Notes: generated by a model from the letters alone, not told the origin. Shown: positions 9,737-19,850, numbered from the stretch's first letter. The stretch: 64,000 nucleotides of DNA from Acidimicrobiaceae bacterium (GCA_003133325.1 PKXA01000111.1:62001-126000), one strand, 5' to 3'. Made by a program: numbers and translations.

Positions 9737-10942
9737 ATGGCCAGCAGAGGGATTCGTGACCGGGTGGCGATCGTGGGAATGGGTTGCACCCCCTTCGGCG
9801 AACTGTGGGACAAGAGCGTCGACGACCTCCTCACCGATGCCACCGTGGAGTGTGTGGACTCGGCTGGCATCTCCCTCGACGACGTCGACGCCTTCTGGTT
9901 GGGGACCATGGGTTCGGGCCTCTCGGGCCTCACCCTCTCCCGACCGCTCAAGATCGATTACAAACCGGTGACCCATGTGGAGAACTTCTGCGCCACCGGC
10001 TCGGAAGCGTATCGAAATGCCTGTTACGCGGTGGCCTCCGGCGCCTACGACCTGGCCATGGCCGTCGGGGTGGAGAAGCTGAAGGACTCGGGCTATTCCG
10101 GACTCACCGGGATCCGACAGGTCGGGGACGGGACCCTCGCCGGGCTGAGCTCTCCCGCGGCGTTTTCGTTTCTGGTGCCGGCGTATGCCCACAAGTACGG
10201 GGTGGATCCGGACGAGTTGAAGTCGGTGCTCACCCGGATCGCCTGGAAGAACCACCGGAACGGGGCCGTGAACCCCCGGGCCCAATTTCGCAAGGAGGTC
10301 TCCATGGAGAAGATCGCCTCCTCGCCACTGGTGGCGGGCGAGCTCGGAGTGTTCGACTGCAGCGGAGTGAGCGATGGGGCCGCCGCGGTGGTGGTGTGCC
10401 GGGCTGAGGATGCGCACCGGTATACCGACACGCCGCTCTACGTCAAGGGACTCAGCTTGGTGGCCGGACCGGCGGCCGGCATCATCGATCCCGACTATGA
10501 CTACACCAGTTTCGAAGAGGTGGTCAGGTCAGCCGCCGATGCCTATCACCAGGCCGGGATCACCGATCCCCGCGCCCAGCTGGCCATGGCTGAAGTCCAC
10601 GACTGCTTCACCCCGACCGAGTTGGTACTGATGGAGGACCTCGGTTTCGCCGAGCGGGGCACGGCGTGGAAGGAGGTGATGGCCGGGACGTTCGACCGGG
10701 ACGGGGAGCTTCCCGTCAACCCCGACGGTGGACTCAAGAGCTTCGGGCACCCGATCGGGGCCTCGGGATTGCGGATGCTCTTCGAGTGTTGGCTGCAGCT
10801 GAGGGGAAAGGCCCCACCCGAACGTCAGATCGCCGGCGTGGGCGAGGGCGGCCGTACGCTCGGTCTCACCCACAACCTCGGCGGTGGCCCAGGTGAGTGC
10901 GTCAGTTTCGTGGGTGTGGTGGGAAGCCAACTGTCGGACTGA
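9737..10942 (+). CDS. Thiolase family protein / SCP-x-like lipid-transfer acetyl-CoA acetyltransferase
   Basis: RVAIVGMGCTPFGELWDKS, VENFCATGSEA, NPDGGLKSFGHPIGASGLRM, typical non-specific lipid-transfer thiolase. Confidence 0.9.
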   Translation: MASRGIRDRVAIVGMGCTPFGELWDKSVDDLLTDATVECVDSAGISLDDVDAFWLGTMGSGLSGLTLSRPLKIDYKPVTHVENFCATGSEAYRNACYAVASGAYDLAMAVGVEKLKDSGYSGLTGIRQVGDGTLAGLSSPAAFSFLVPAYAHKYGVDPDELKSVLTRIAWKNHRNGAVNPRAQFRKEVSMEKIASSPLVAGELGVFDCSGVSDGAAAVVVCRAEDAHRYTDTPLYVKGLSLVAGPAAGIIDPDYDYTSFEEVVRSAADAYHQAGITDPRAQLAMAEVHDCFTPTELVLMEDLGFAERGTAWKEVMAGTFDRDGELPVNPDGGLKSFGHPIGASGLRMLFECWLQLRGKAPPERQIAGVGEGGRTLGLTHNLGGGPGECVSFVGVVGSQLSD

Positions 10943-11023
10943 GAGCCTGGGTGCGATTGCCCGGCAGGCCTTGGCTACCATGGCCCGGTCCGGTCTTCGG
11001 TTCGTAGCGACAAGGGGGGACAC

Positions 11024-12247
11024 ATGGGGCATGGTGGAGGTGTCGATCCTTTCGCCGAGAACGAGGACCAGACGGCTCTCCGCCAACTGGCCCGTGAGGT
11101 GGCGGCCCGGGAGATCGCCCCGCGCGCCGCCCATCACGACGAGACGGGCGAGCTGCCGCGCCAGGCCATCAAGGCGCTGGCCGATGCCGACCTCTTTCGT
11201 GTGACGATCGGCGAACAATGGGGCGGCCTGGGCATGGGCGACGTGGAGGCGGCCATCGTGCTGGAGGAGATCGCCCGCCACGACGTGTCGTCAGCCATCT
11301 GTTGTCAGCTGGCGTACAACGGCCCGGCCAGGGGAATCGAGCATCTGGGTAGCCCGGGGCTGAAAGACCGGTGGCTACCCGCGGTGGCCGACGGCGATGC
11401 CATCATCAGCATCGGGATCACCGAACCCGATGCCGGCTCCGCCGTGCAGTCCATGCGCTCCGCGTTGACCGAGGACGGTCAGGGACGGTGGCGGCTCAAC
11501 GGCTACAAGAACTACTCGACACTCGGGCATGGGGCGGCCGCCGTGCTGGTCTGGTGCCGATGGCCGGGAGGCGACGGGGCCCGGGGGATCGGAGCCGTGG
11601 TGGTGCCGACCGATCGGCAAGGGGTGGAGCTGACCGGTCTGCATCGGGGAATGGGAATCCACGCCGCCACCGAATCGGAGATGGCCTTCGACGGGGTATT
11701 GATCACCGAGGAAGATGTGCTGCTGGCCGGTGACCCGGGTTCCTCCGAGCCGTTCAAGCTCTTGTTGTCCCATCTCAATCATGAGCGCTGCGGCAACGCC
11801 GCCATGTGTGTGGGGGCCGCCCAGGGTGCTCTCGAACTCTCGGTCGACTATATGAACGATCGCATCGTCGGTGGGCGGCCGATCGCCGAACTGCAGGGCC
11901 TGCAGTGGAAGCTGGCGGACATGGCGGTGGCTCTCGAGGGCGCGCGCATGCTGTTGGCCCGAGCCGTACGCCTGGCCGGGCCGGGGGGCACGCCACCGCC
12001 GATGGAGACGGCCATGGCCAAGGCCGCCGCCAACCTGGCGGCCAAGTACGTCTGTGACGAGGCCATACAGATTCACGGTGGGTACGGCTACAGCCGCGAG
12101 TATCCGCTGGAGCGGGCCTATCGGGATATCCGCGGACTGTGCATCGGGGCCGGCACTGTCGAGGCACAGCGCAATTTCATCGGCTCGAGCATGGTTCGGG
12201 GCCGGACCACCGTTTCCGCCGGCTGGCGGACCCCGGCGCCGGGATGA
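11024..12247 (+). CDS. Acyl-CoA dehydrogenase
   Basis: ISIGITEPDAGSAVQSM, QIHGGYGYSREYPLERAYRDIRGLCIGAGTVEAQRNFI. Confidence 0.93.
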   Translation: MGHGGGVDPFAENEDQTALRQLAREVAAREIAPRAAHHDETGELPRQAIKALADADLFRVTIGEQWGGLGMGDVEAAIVLEEIARHDVSSAICCQLAYNGPARGIEHLGSPGLKDRWLPAVADGDAIISIGITEPDAGSAVQSMRSALTEDGQGRWRLNGYKNYSTLGHGAAAVLVWCRWPGGDGARGIGAVVVPTDRQGVELTGLHRGMGIHAATESEMAFDGVLITEEDVLLAGDPGSSEPFKLLLSHLNHERCGNAAMCVGAAQGALELSVDYMNDRIVGGRPIAELQGLQWKLADMAVALEGARMLLARAVRLAGPGGTPPPMETAMAKAAANLAAKYVCDEAIQIHGGYGYSREYPLERAYRDIRGLCIGAGTVEAQRNFIGSSMVRGRTTVSAGWRTPAPG

Positions 12248-12301
12248 CGTCGCCGGCTGGTTCGCTCCGGACCGATCGATGATGGACGAAGGGGGACTGG
12301 G

Positions 12302-13327
12302 ATGACGGTGTCCACAACGCAGCCCGTTGGGTCAGGCGGCTCGAACGAAGGCCTCACCGACGATGCCGCGCTGCGCATCTTCCGCACCGTGACCACCATC
12401 CGTTCCACCGAGGACCGGATCATCAGGGGATTGAGTTCGGGGGAGCTCCGGATGACCTACTACACGGTCAGGGGCCAGGAGGTGATCCCGGCGGCCATCT
12501 GCGAGCATCTGCGGCGCGACGACTACATGGTCACCACCTACCGCGGGATGCACGACTGCATCGCCAAGGGGGTTCCTCTCGACGAACTGGTGGCGGAGAT
12601 GTGCGGAAAGGTGACCGGCACCTCCAAGGGGAAGGGCGGGCCCATGCACCTCTCCGACCCGCAGTCGGGACTGATGGTCACCACCGGAGTGGTGGGCGGC
12701 GGACTCCCCATCGCGGTCGGCCTGGCTCTGTCGAGCAAACTCCGGGGCACCGATCAGGTCACCGTGGTGAACTTCGGTGACGGAGCCACCAGCATCGGTG
12801 CCACCCACGAGGCGTGCAACCTGGCCGCGCTCTGGGAGGTCCCCGTCGTCTTCGTGTGCCAGAACAACCAGTACGGCGAGCACACCAAGTTCGCCGACTA
12901 CACCCGGTCGCCGAGCCTGGCCGAACGATTTCGCGGCTACGGGATGGAGGCCCGGACGGTGGACGGGAACAGCGTCCCCGCCATGCACGAGGCGGCCGCG
13001 GAGGCCATCGGGGCGGCACGCTCCGGCTCTGGCCCGGTCTTCTTGGAGTGCCTGACCTACCGACTGGGCGGCCATTCCTTCGGGGCCACCACCGAGTACA
13101 TGGACCCCGACGAGTTGTCGCAGGCAGAGGCGAACGAGCCGGTCGGCCGGTACCGCCGATGGCTGGTGGACCAGCGGGGGATCGGCGAGGACGTGCTTGC
13201 CGACATCGAGGCGGCGGTGGTGTCGAGCGTCGAGGCGGCGGTCGAGGCGGCGAAGGCCAGCCCACCTCCGGCGCCCGAAGAACTGTTGACCGATGTGTTC
13301 TCGAGCGTGGAGGCGCTCCCGCGATGA
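12302..13327 (+). CDS. Thiamine-pyrophosphate-dependent 2-oxoacid (acetoin/pyruvate-type) dehydrogenase E1 alpha
   Basis: GKGGPMHLSDP, TPP motif GDGATSIGATHEACNLAALWEVPVVFVCQNN. Confidence 0.9.
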   Translation: MTVSTTQPVGSGGSNEGLTDDAALRIFRTVTTIRSTEDRIIRGLSSGELRMTYYTVRGQEVIPAAICEHLRRDDYMVTTYRGMHDCIAKGVPLDELVAEMCGKVTGTSKGKGGPMHLSDPQSGLMVTTGVVGGGLPIAVGLALSSKLRGTDQVTVVNFGDGATSIGATHEACNLAALWEVPVVFVCQNNQYGEHTKFADYTRSPSLAERFRGYGMEARTVDGNSVPAMHEAAAEAIGAARSGSGPVFLECLTYRLGGHSFGATTEYMDPDELSQAEANEPVGRYRRWLVDQRGIGEDVLADIEAAVVSSVEAAVEAAKASPPPAPEELLTDVFSSVEALPR

Positions 13328-14310
13328 CGACGGATGATCCGATCCACACCCTGTCCGAAGCCGTGAACCAGGCGATGGACATCGCCATGGCCGAGGACCC
13401 CGATGTCTTCGCCCTCGGTGAGGACATCGAGGACCCCATCGGTGGCGTCATGAAGGGGACCAAGGGCCTCTCGACGAAGTACGGACGGGAGCGGGTACGC
13501 AACACCCCGATCTCCGAGCAGGCCATCGTGGGGGCCGCCATCGGCGCGTCATTGGTGGGGATGCGCCCGATCGCCGAGGTGATGCTGATGGACTTCTTCG
13601 CGGTGGCCATGGACCAGGTGGCGAACCACGCGGCCAAGCTCCGGTACATGTCGGGTGGGCGGACCAACGTCCCCATCACCATCCGCACATCTGTCGGGGG
13701 CGGCCGCCAATTCGGGGCGCAGCACTCCCAGTCGCTCGAGGCCTGGATGATGCACATCCCCGGTCTGAAGGTGGCGGTTCCGAGTACGCCCCGCGACGCC
13801 AAGGGCCTGCTGTACTCGTGCATCTTCGATGACGACCCCTGCATCTTCATGGAGACCATGTCGTTGTTGTTCACCCGTGGGCCGGTGCCACCCGGACGTT
13901 TCGAGATTCCCCTCGGCGTCGCCGACGTGAAGCGGGCCGGTGACGACGTCTCGGTGGTGACCTGGGGGTGGCAGGTGCCCGAGGCCCTGGCCGCGGCCGA
14001 GACCCTGGCCGACGAGGGCATCAGCGTGGAGGTGGTCGACCTCCGGACCCTGGTACCGCTGGACCGGGATGCCATTCTCCGCAGTGTGGCCAAGACGACC
14101 CGGGCGGTGGTGGTGCATGCCGCCACCCAGTTCGCCGGCCCCGGGGCGGAGATCGCCTCGCTGGTGGGACACGAGCTCTTCGGCCGGCTTTCGGCCCCGG
14201 TCGAACGCATGGGCGCCGCCTACTCGCCGGTGCCATACGCCGCCGAGTTGGAGTCGTTGCACTATCCCGAGCGGAAACGGATCGCCGCCACCATCCGGGC
14301 CATGGCCTGA
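13324..14310 (+). CDS. 2-oxoacid dehydrogenase E1 beta
   Basis: MTTDDPIHTLSEAVNQAMDIAMAEDPDVFALGEDIEDPIGGVMKGT; ATGA overlap with E1 alpha. Confidence 0.9.
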   Translation: MTTDDPIHTLSEAVNQAMDIAMAEDPDVFALGEDIEDPIGGVMKGTKGLSTKYGRERVRNTPISEQAIVGAAIGASLVGMRPIAEVMLMDFFAVAMDQVANHAAKLRYMSGGRTNVPITIRTSVGGGRQFGAQHSQSLEAWMMHIPGLKVAVPSTPRDAKGLLYSCIFDDDPCIFMETMSLLFTRGPVPPGRFEIPLGVADVKRAGDDVSVVTWGWQVPEALAAAETLADEGISVEVVDLRTLVPLDRDAILRSVAKTTRAVVVHAATQFAGPGAEIASLVGHELFGRLSAPVERMGAAYSPVPYAAELESLHYPERKRIAATIRAMA

Positions 14311-14311
14311 C

Positions 14312-14581
14312 ATGAACGATACCGGCGACTCTTCCATGCCGGAGAAGAATCGGACCCCGATCAAGATCCCTCAGGCCGGCGTGGCCATCACCGAGGGCAC
14401 CATCATCGAATGGCTGGCAGCCGAAGGCGATCAGGTCGCTTCGGGACAGCCGCTGTACCGGCTCGAGACCGAGAAGGTGGAGATGGAAATGGAGTGCCCG
14501 GCGTCGGGCACCATCCACCTCATCGGCCAGATCGGGCAGCCCTATCCGGTCGGCGAGGACATCGGCTTCATCGATCCCTGA
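14312..14581 (+). CDS. Stand-alone biotinyl/lipoyl-attachment domain protein
   Basis: IKIPQAGVAITEGTIIEWLAAEGDQVASGQPLYRLETEKVEMEMECPASG, a lipoyl-Lys context (ETEKVEME) in an 89-aa protein. Confidence 0.88.
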   Translation: MNDTGDSSMPEKNRTPIKIPQAGVAITEGTIIEWLAAEGDQVASGQPLYRLETEKVEMEMECPASGTIHLIGQIGQPYPVGEDIGFIDP

Positions 14582-14673
14582 GAGGCCATCGGCAAAGTAC
14601 CCTGTTGGCTCACCGTCAAGGTGGCCGTGGAGAACGGGGCAAACCCGTCCTGCGCCTTACCAGGAGGAGTGGC

Positions 14674-15525
14674 ATGGAGAGCACGGAACTCGAGACGATC
14701 ATCTACGAGAAGGACGGCGCGATCGCCCGCATCGTGTTGAACATGCCGGAGAAGGCGAACATCCAGACCGCGCAACAGGTATGGGACTTCGAGGACTGCC
14801 TGACCCGGGCCGACCGTGACGAGGAGGTGAAGGTCGTCATCGTGAAGGCGAACGGGAAGGGGTTCTGTGCCGGCCACGCCATCGTCAGCCACGAAGAGAT
14901 GGCCGACGTCTATCCCACCACCGGCCCGACGCCGGAGCGGACCTGGAAGAAGCACAACTACGACCTCTTCCTCTGGCCGCCGCTGCGACTCTGGGAGTTC
15001 CCCAAGGCGACCATCGCCCAGGTCCACGGCTACTGCCTCGGGGGCGGCACCATCTATAGCCATATGTGTGATCTCACCATCGCATCCGACGACGCGTACT
15101 TTCAGATGCCCCTGCCCCAGGGGTTCGGGCTGCCCGGCGCCCAGACCCTCGTCGAGCCCTGGATGTTGATGAACTGGAAGCGGGCCTACGAGTACCTGTA
15201 CCTGTCGCCGACCCTGTCGGCGGAGAAGGCTCGCGAATGGGGCCTGGTCAACCGGGTGGTGCCACGAGCGGACCTCGAGGCGACTGTGGAGGAGACAGCC
15301 AGGACCATCGCCCAGATGCCCCTGACCACCATCATGACGGTGAAGGCCGGGGTGAAGCGGGCCTGGGAGACGATGGGCATGCGTGTCCATCTCCAGAGCA
15401 CCGCCGACTTCACCTCGATCGCCAGTTCGGCCACCGACGTGCGGGAGTTCATGGTGAAACAAAGTGGGCAGCGGCCGCGCCAGGTGGCCGAGAACCAGTC
15501 GCAGGCGGCGCGCCAGGCGGACTGA
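14674..15525 (+). CDS. Enoyl-CoA hydratase/isomerase family protein
   Basis: Crotonase motifs ..FCAGHAIVSHEE..., VHGYCLGGGTIYSHMCDLTIASDDAYF; AGGAGG RBS before ATG 14674. Confidence 0.9.
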   Translation: MESTELETIIYEKDGAIARIVLNMPEKANIQTAQQVWDFEDCLTRADRDEEVKVVIVKANGKGFCAGHAIVSHEEMADVYPTTGPTPERTWKKHNYDLFLWPPLRLWEFPKATIAQVHGYCLGGGTIYSHMCDLTIASDDAYFQMPLPQGFGLPGAQTLVEPWMLMNWKRAYEYLYLSPTLSAEKAREWGLVNRVVPRADLEATVEETARTIAQMPLTTIMTVKAGVKRAWETMGMRVHLQSTADFTSIASSATDVREFMVKQSGQRPRQVAENQSQAARQAD

Positions 15526-15544
15526 CCCGGGGCTCGTTCGAAGC

Positions 15545-15940
15545 TCACCCGTCCTTGGTGAATGTGCGCGTGACGAACCGCCAGCGTCCGTGGACCTTCA
15601 CCAGGGTGTCGGCATACTTGCCCGAGTGGGTGACCTCCTGACGGGGAGGATCACCCACCAGGGCATAGAGCTGTACGTACGCCTGCCCGGTCGCCCGGTC
15701 GCCGTCGCCCTCGATCACCAGGTTGGAAACCACGTGGCGGGGTGCCCGCACCGAGTCGGGAAACCCCCGGGCGAACTCTTCGAGCGCGTTGCGTCCTTCG
15801 AGGACCAGCCCACCGGCGTCGAACACGCCGTCGTCGACGAACGTTCCGGCCAACGCCGCTCCGTCGCCGCTGTCCATGGCGTGGCTGTAGCGGGCCACCA
15901 GTTGCCGGATGGCCAGCTGGTCGTCGGCCGTCAATCCCAT
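15545..15940 (-). CDS. SnoaL-like / NTF2-fold protein
   Basis: MGLTADDQLAIRQLVARYSHAMDSGDGAALAGTFVDDGVF...GRWRFVTRTF. Confidence 0.85.
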   Translation of the reverse strand: MGLTADDQLAIRQLVARYSHAMDSGDGAALAGTFVDDGVFDAGGLVLEGRNALEEFARGFPDSVRAPRHVVSNLVIEGDGDRATGQAYVQLYALVGDPPRQEVTHSGKYADTLVKVHGRWRFVTRTFTKDG

Positions 15941-16096
15941 GTTCCTCTCCGTTCCCCGGCTGCGCACCTGTGTGATCCCGTGCCGAACCCGATGGTCGAC
16001 CGCCGGTGCCGACATCGGTCCGGAGGTTCGGTCGCGATGCTATAACTGTCGCCAATCGGAAGAGCAGATCGTCTGGGTCTCGGGAGGGCGTCGACA

Positions 16097-17824
16097 ATGG
16101 CCGAAAGCGCACGCCGGCCGTCGCTGGGACAGCGGGTGGCCGATCTCGCCGGGCTCGCCCACCGGCCCGGGGTCCCGTCCTCACCGACGACACCCCGCAC
16201 CGCGGCTCCCGAGGAGCACGACGTGGTGGTGGTGGGCAGTGGTGCCTCCGCCCTCTCCGCCGCGGCCGGCGCTCTCAGCACCGGCGCCTCGGTGGTGGTG
16301 TGTGAGAAGGGGCCGGTGCCCGGGGGGACGACCGCCTGCTCGGGCGGCGTGGCCCACATCTATGCGAATGCGGTGATGCAGGCGGCCGGGATCGCCGATG
16401 ACCGCCACGAAGCGCTGGCCTATATGGCCCGGGTGGGCTATCCGGGTGCCTACGATCCCGACGCTCCCTGTTGTGGGCTCCTGCCCGAGGCCTACGCGCT
16501 GCTCGAGACGTACTACGACCGGGGGGCCGAGGTGATGGCCCGCCTGGGAGTCCTCGACGCGGTCCACATGAAGGCTCCCTGGTTGGCATGGGACGGCCAG
16601 ATGTTCCCCGACTACTACGAGTTTCCCGAGAACCGGGCCCTGCGGGGACGGGGCATCCAGGCGGTGGCGCCCGACGGCGGAGCCGGCAGCGGGGGTGAGC
16701 TGGTGCGCCAGCTCATGGCCTTCGCCGCCGGCCGGGGCACCGAGGTGCGGCTGGGCAATCGGGTCGTCGACCTGGTGGTGGAGGCCGGCGAGGTGACCGG
16801 GGTGGTGGTGGACGACGGATCGCACTGTCGGACAATCCGGGCCCATGGGGGAGTGGTGTTCGGGTCGGGCGGCTTCGCCCACAGCCCCGAGCTCCGCCAG
16901 CGCTTCCTGCGCGGTCCGGTCGCCGGTGGCTCGGGCACCCCATCGAATACCGGCGATCTGGTGGGGATCGGGGTGCGGGTCGGTGCCGAGTTCGGTGCCA
17001 TGCAGAACGGATGGTGGAACCAACAGGTACTCGAGGCCGTCGACGACTACGCCACCTCGGTGCTCGATGTCTGGTCGATGCCCGGCGACGGCATGCTGAT
17101 GGTCAACCGGTTCGGGGTCCGGGCCATCGGCGAGAAGCGGGAGTACGAGTCGCGCGGGCGGGTGCACCACGTATTCGCGGACGACGAATACGTGAATCGG
17201 GTGATGTTCATGGTCTATGACCGACGGACGGCTGAACGCTACGGGGGCCGGTACCCGATCCCGCCGGTGGGAGCGGTGGCCGATCACGTGGTCACCGGCT
17301 CGGGGGTCCTCGGCCTGGCCGAGGCCCTGGGCCAACGGCTCCGCAGTCGGTCGAGGGCGGCCATGCCCGCCGGGATCGCTCCGGTGGACCTGTCTCCCGG
17401 GTTCGCCGAGACCCTCACCGCCACCATCACGAAGTTCAATTTCATGGCCGAACAGGGGAGGGACGACGACTTCGGTCGGGGCTCGAAGGCTGTCGAGTTC
17501 GCCTTCCACGGTCCCCGCGCCGCGGACAATCACCTGCCCAACGCCCTCATGCACCCCCTCGATCTCGAGGGTCAGCTGTATGCCATCTCCCTGGTCGGCA
17601 CCACCTTCGATACCAACAGTGGACCTCGCATCGGCACCCAGGGTCGGATTCTGGGCACGGCTGGGCCCATCGGGGGCCTCTACGGAGCGGGAAACTGTGT
17701 CGACGGAGTGTTCGGGGAGGGCTACCCGGGCGGCGGATCGACCATAGGCCCGGGCATGGTGTTCGGGTTCCTGGCCGGGGCGCACGCCGGGGCGCGGTCA
17801 TCCCGCGTCGGCAGCCTCCGATGA
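16097..17824 (+). CDS. FAD-binding flavoprotein (fumarate reductase / 3-ketosteroid-delta1-dehydrogenase-like)
   Basis: DVVVVGSGASALSAAAGALSTGASVVVCEKG...GGTTACSGG; C-terminal GLYGAGNCVDGVFGEGYPGGGSTIGPGMVFGF. Confidence 0.88.
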   Translation: MAESARRPSLGQRVADLAGLAHRPGVPSSPTTPRTAAPEEHDVVVVGSGASALSAAAGALSTGASVVVCEKGPVPGGTTACSGGVAHIYANAVMQAAGIADDRHEALAYMARVGYPGAYDPDAPCCGLLPEAYALLETYYDRGAEVMARLGVLDAVHMKAPWLAWDGQMFPDYYEFPENRALRGRGIQAVAPDGGAGSGGELVRQLMAFAAGRGTEVRLGNRVVDLVVEAGEVTGVVVDDGSHCRTIRAHGGVVFGSGGFAHSPELRQRFLRGPVAGGSGTPSNTGDLVGIGVRVGAEFGAMQNGWWNQQVLEAVDDYATSVLDVWSMPGDGMLMVNRFGVRAIGEKREYESRGRVHHVFADDEYVNRVMFMVYDRRTAERYGGRYPIPPVGAVADHVVTGSGVLGLAEALGQRLRSRSRAAMPAGIAPVDLSPGFAETLTATITKFNFMAEQGRDDDFGRGSKAVEFAFHGPRAADNHLPNALMHPLDLEGQLYAISLVGTTFDTNSGPRIGTQGRILGTAGPIGGLYGAGNCVDGVFGEGYPGGGSTIGPGMVFGFLAGAHAGARSSRVGSLR

Positions 17825-18453
17825 AACTCGCCTATCGGGACAGTGGCGCAGTTGTCCCGGGAGTTCCGGGAATTCCCGCGGTCGTCTTCCACCGCGACGG
17901 CATGACTTCGATCGACGAACTCTCCGGGGTGGCGGTGGCCAGCGGCATGGTCGGACGGGTGGTGGCCCCCTACGGCGACTACGCCTTCTACCCGAGCGGG
18001 ATGGAGGTCGGAGGTATCTGTTGGTACCGGGCTCTACCCGGGTCCTTGGGGACCGACCCCATCTCCCTCACCCGGGCGGTGGTGCAGGCCGGTGATCTCC
18101 TCGACGACCTCGACCTCGACCGCCCGGTGCTCATCGGCTGGGGACAGGGAGGGGTGGTGGCCCTGGGGGCCGGCCTGCTCCGGCCCGATCGGGTGGGCTC
18201 GGTGATCTGTGTGGATGCTCTGTCCGAGCACTTCGATCTTCTGCCGGCCCCTGCGCTCACCGCCGACCCGGCTCCGCCGGTGCTCCTGGCCATCACCGAC
18301 CCGGACGGGGGCCCGACCCTCACCGATCAACAGGCGCGACTCGCCGGCCATGGCATCACCTCGGCCACCTGGCAGTGGTCGGGTGGGGGCACCGGAGAGG
18401 ACCGGGACTCGGCGATGGCCGAACGGATCGGGCAGTGGCTCGAGGATGGCTAG
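17821..18453 (+). CDS. Alpha/beta hydrolase-like protein
   Basis: LIGWGQGGVVALGAGLL nucleophile-elbow-like region; ATGA overlap with the flavoprotein. Confidence 0.65.
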   Translation: MKLAYRDSGAVVPGVPGIPAVVFHRDGMTSIDELSGVAVASGMVGRVVAPYGDYAFYPSGMEVGGICWYRALPGSLGTDPISLTRAVVQAGDLLDDLDLDRPVLIGWGQGGVVALGAGLLRPDRVGSVICVDALSEHFDLLPAPALTADPAPPVLLAITDPDGGPTLTDQQARLAGHGITSATWQWSGGGTGEDRDSAMAERIGQWLEDG

Positions 18454-18471
18454 TGCAGAGTGGGGTCGGCG

Positions 18472-19842
18472 ATGACCACCACGCCGGTGCCGGACCTCAA
18501 TGGGGGTCTCGAGGTGCCTGACCATTGGCGATTGGGCACGGCGTTCGTGCCCAAGGGCCGCTATCTCGACTCCGAGTTCCTCGGTCTCGAGCTCGAACGC
18601 CTCTTCCCCCGGACGTGGTTGAACGCCTGCCGGCACGACGAGGTGGAGCGGGTCGGGCAGTACGTCAACTTCGAGATCGGGGACCAGTCGGTAGTGGTGG
18701 TCCGGACCGAGGCCGGGCTGAAGGCGTACCTCAACGCCTGTCGCCACCGCGGGACCCGGCTGGTGAACGGGCAGGGCCGGATGGCCGAGTTCCGCTGCCC
18801 GTTCCACGCCTGGCGTTGGAATCTCGACGGGTCACTCAAGTATCAGGCCGACGCCGAGCACTTCGTTCCGCGGCCGGCCGAGGAGATCTGCCTGGCCGAG
18901 TGCCGGATCGGGACGTGGGGAGGATGGGTCTTCATCAACCTGGACGGCGGTGCCGAGCCGCTGGAGGACTTCCTCGACCCGCTGCCGGAACGGCTGGACG
19001 GCTTCAAACTCGAGGACATGCGGATCGCCTGGTACAAGTCGGTCATCCTCCCGGCCAACTGGAAGACGGCTCTCGACGCCTTCATCGAGAGTTGGCACGT
19101 CCCGGGCACCCACCCCCAACTCCTCCGTCCCGACAAGCACGCGACGCCACCGACGATCACCGAGTGCCGGCAGTACGGCTCCACCTTCAACGAGCTCTTC
19201 CGGCTGCACTCGCGGCATGCGGACCTCTTCCGGTACGGCCCGGATGGCGACTCGAGCAAGCTCCGTGCCGGGTACCGGGCCGATCCCGAGGCGATCTACC
19301 GGAACATCGAGTACTCGCTGCGTGAGCTCGGCGCGCTCTACCTGAAGTCCGATCTGGCCGCCGCGGCCGAGTTGCGGATCACCGAGGGAGGGGACGGCCC
19401 AACGGGCAACGCCATCTACCAGCAGCTCCGCCGACAGCATGCCCGGGCCGCGGGCATCGACTACCCCGAGCTCACCGACGAGCAGTTGAAAGGGGCCATG
19501 TACGACTGGCACGTGTTCCCCAACAGTGTGTTCCTCATCGATATGGGCTGTTGCCTCACCTACCGGGCCAGACCCAACGGTGGCGACCCGGACAGCTGCA
19601 TCTTCGACGTGCAGGGTCTCGAGCTCCCACCGGCCGACGGCCTGCCCACCGCCTCGCCCCAGATCTTCGGTGACTGGCGGGACGGGAACATGGGAGAGAT
19701 CCTCAGCCAGGATTTCTCCAACATGTCGGAGGTGACCGCCGGGATGCACTCCCGGGGGTACGACGGTCATCGTCTGAATACGGCACAGGAGATGACGATC
19801 TGGAACTATCACCGGGCCATGGACGGCTACCTGTTCAGCTGA
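18472..19842 (+). CDS. Rieske non-heme iron aromatic ring-hydroxylating oxygenase, alpha subunit
   Basis: CRHRGTRLVNGQGRMAEFRCPFHAW Rieske motif; DAFIESWHVPGTH mononuclear iron site. Confidence 0.93.
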   Translation: MTTTPVPDLNGGLEVPDHWRLGTAFVPKGRYLDSEFLGLELERLFPRTWLNACRHDEVERVGQYVNFEIGDQSVVVVRTEAGLKAYLNACRHRGTRLVNGQGRMAEFRCPFHAWRWNLDGSLKYQADAEHFVPRPAEEICLAECRIGTWGGWVFINLDGGAEPLEDFLDPLPERLDGFKLEDMRIAWYKSVILPANWKTALDAFIESWHVPGTHPQLLRPDKHATPPTITECRQYGSTFNELFRLHSRHADLFRYGPDGDSSKLRAGYRADPEAIYRNIEYSLRELGALYLKSDLAAAAELRITEGGDGPTGNAIYQQLRRQHARAAGIDYPELTDEQLKGAMYDWHVFPNSVFLIDMGCCLTYRARPNGGDPDSCIFDVQGLELPPADGLPTASPQIFGDWRDGNMGEILSQDFSNMSEVTAGMHSRGYDGHRLNTAQEMTIWNYHRAMDGYLFS

Positions 19843-19850
19843 TTGCCTGC

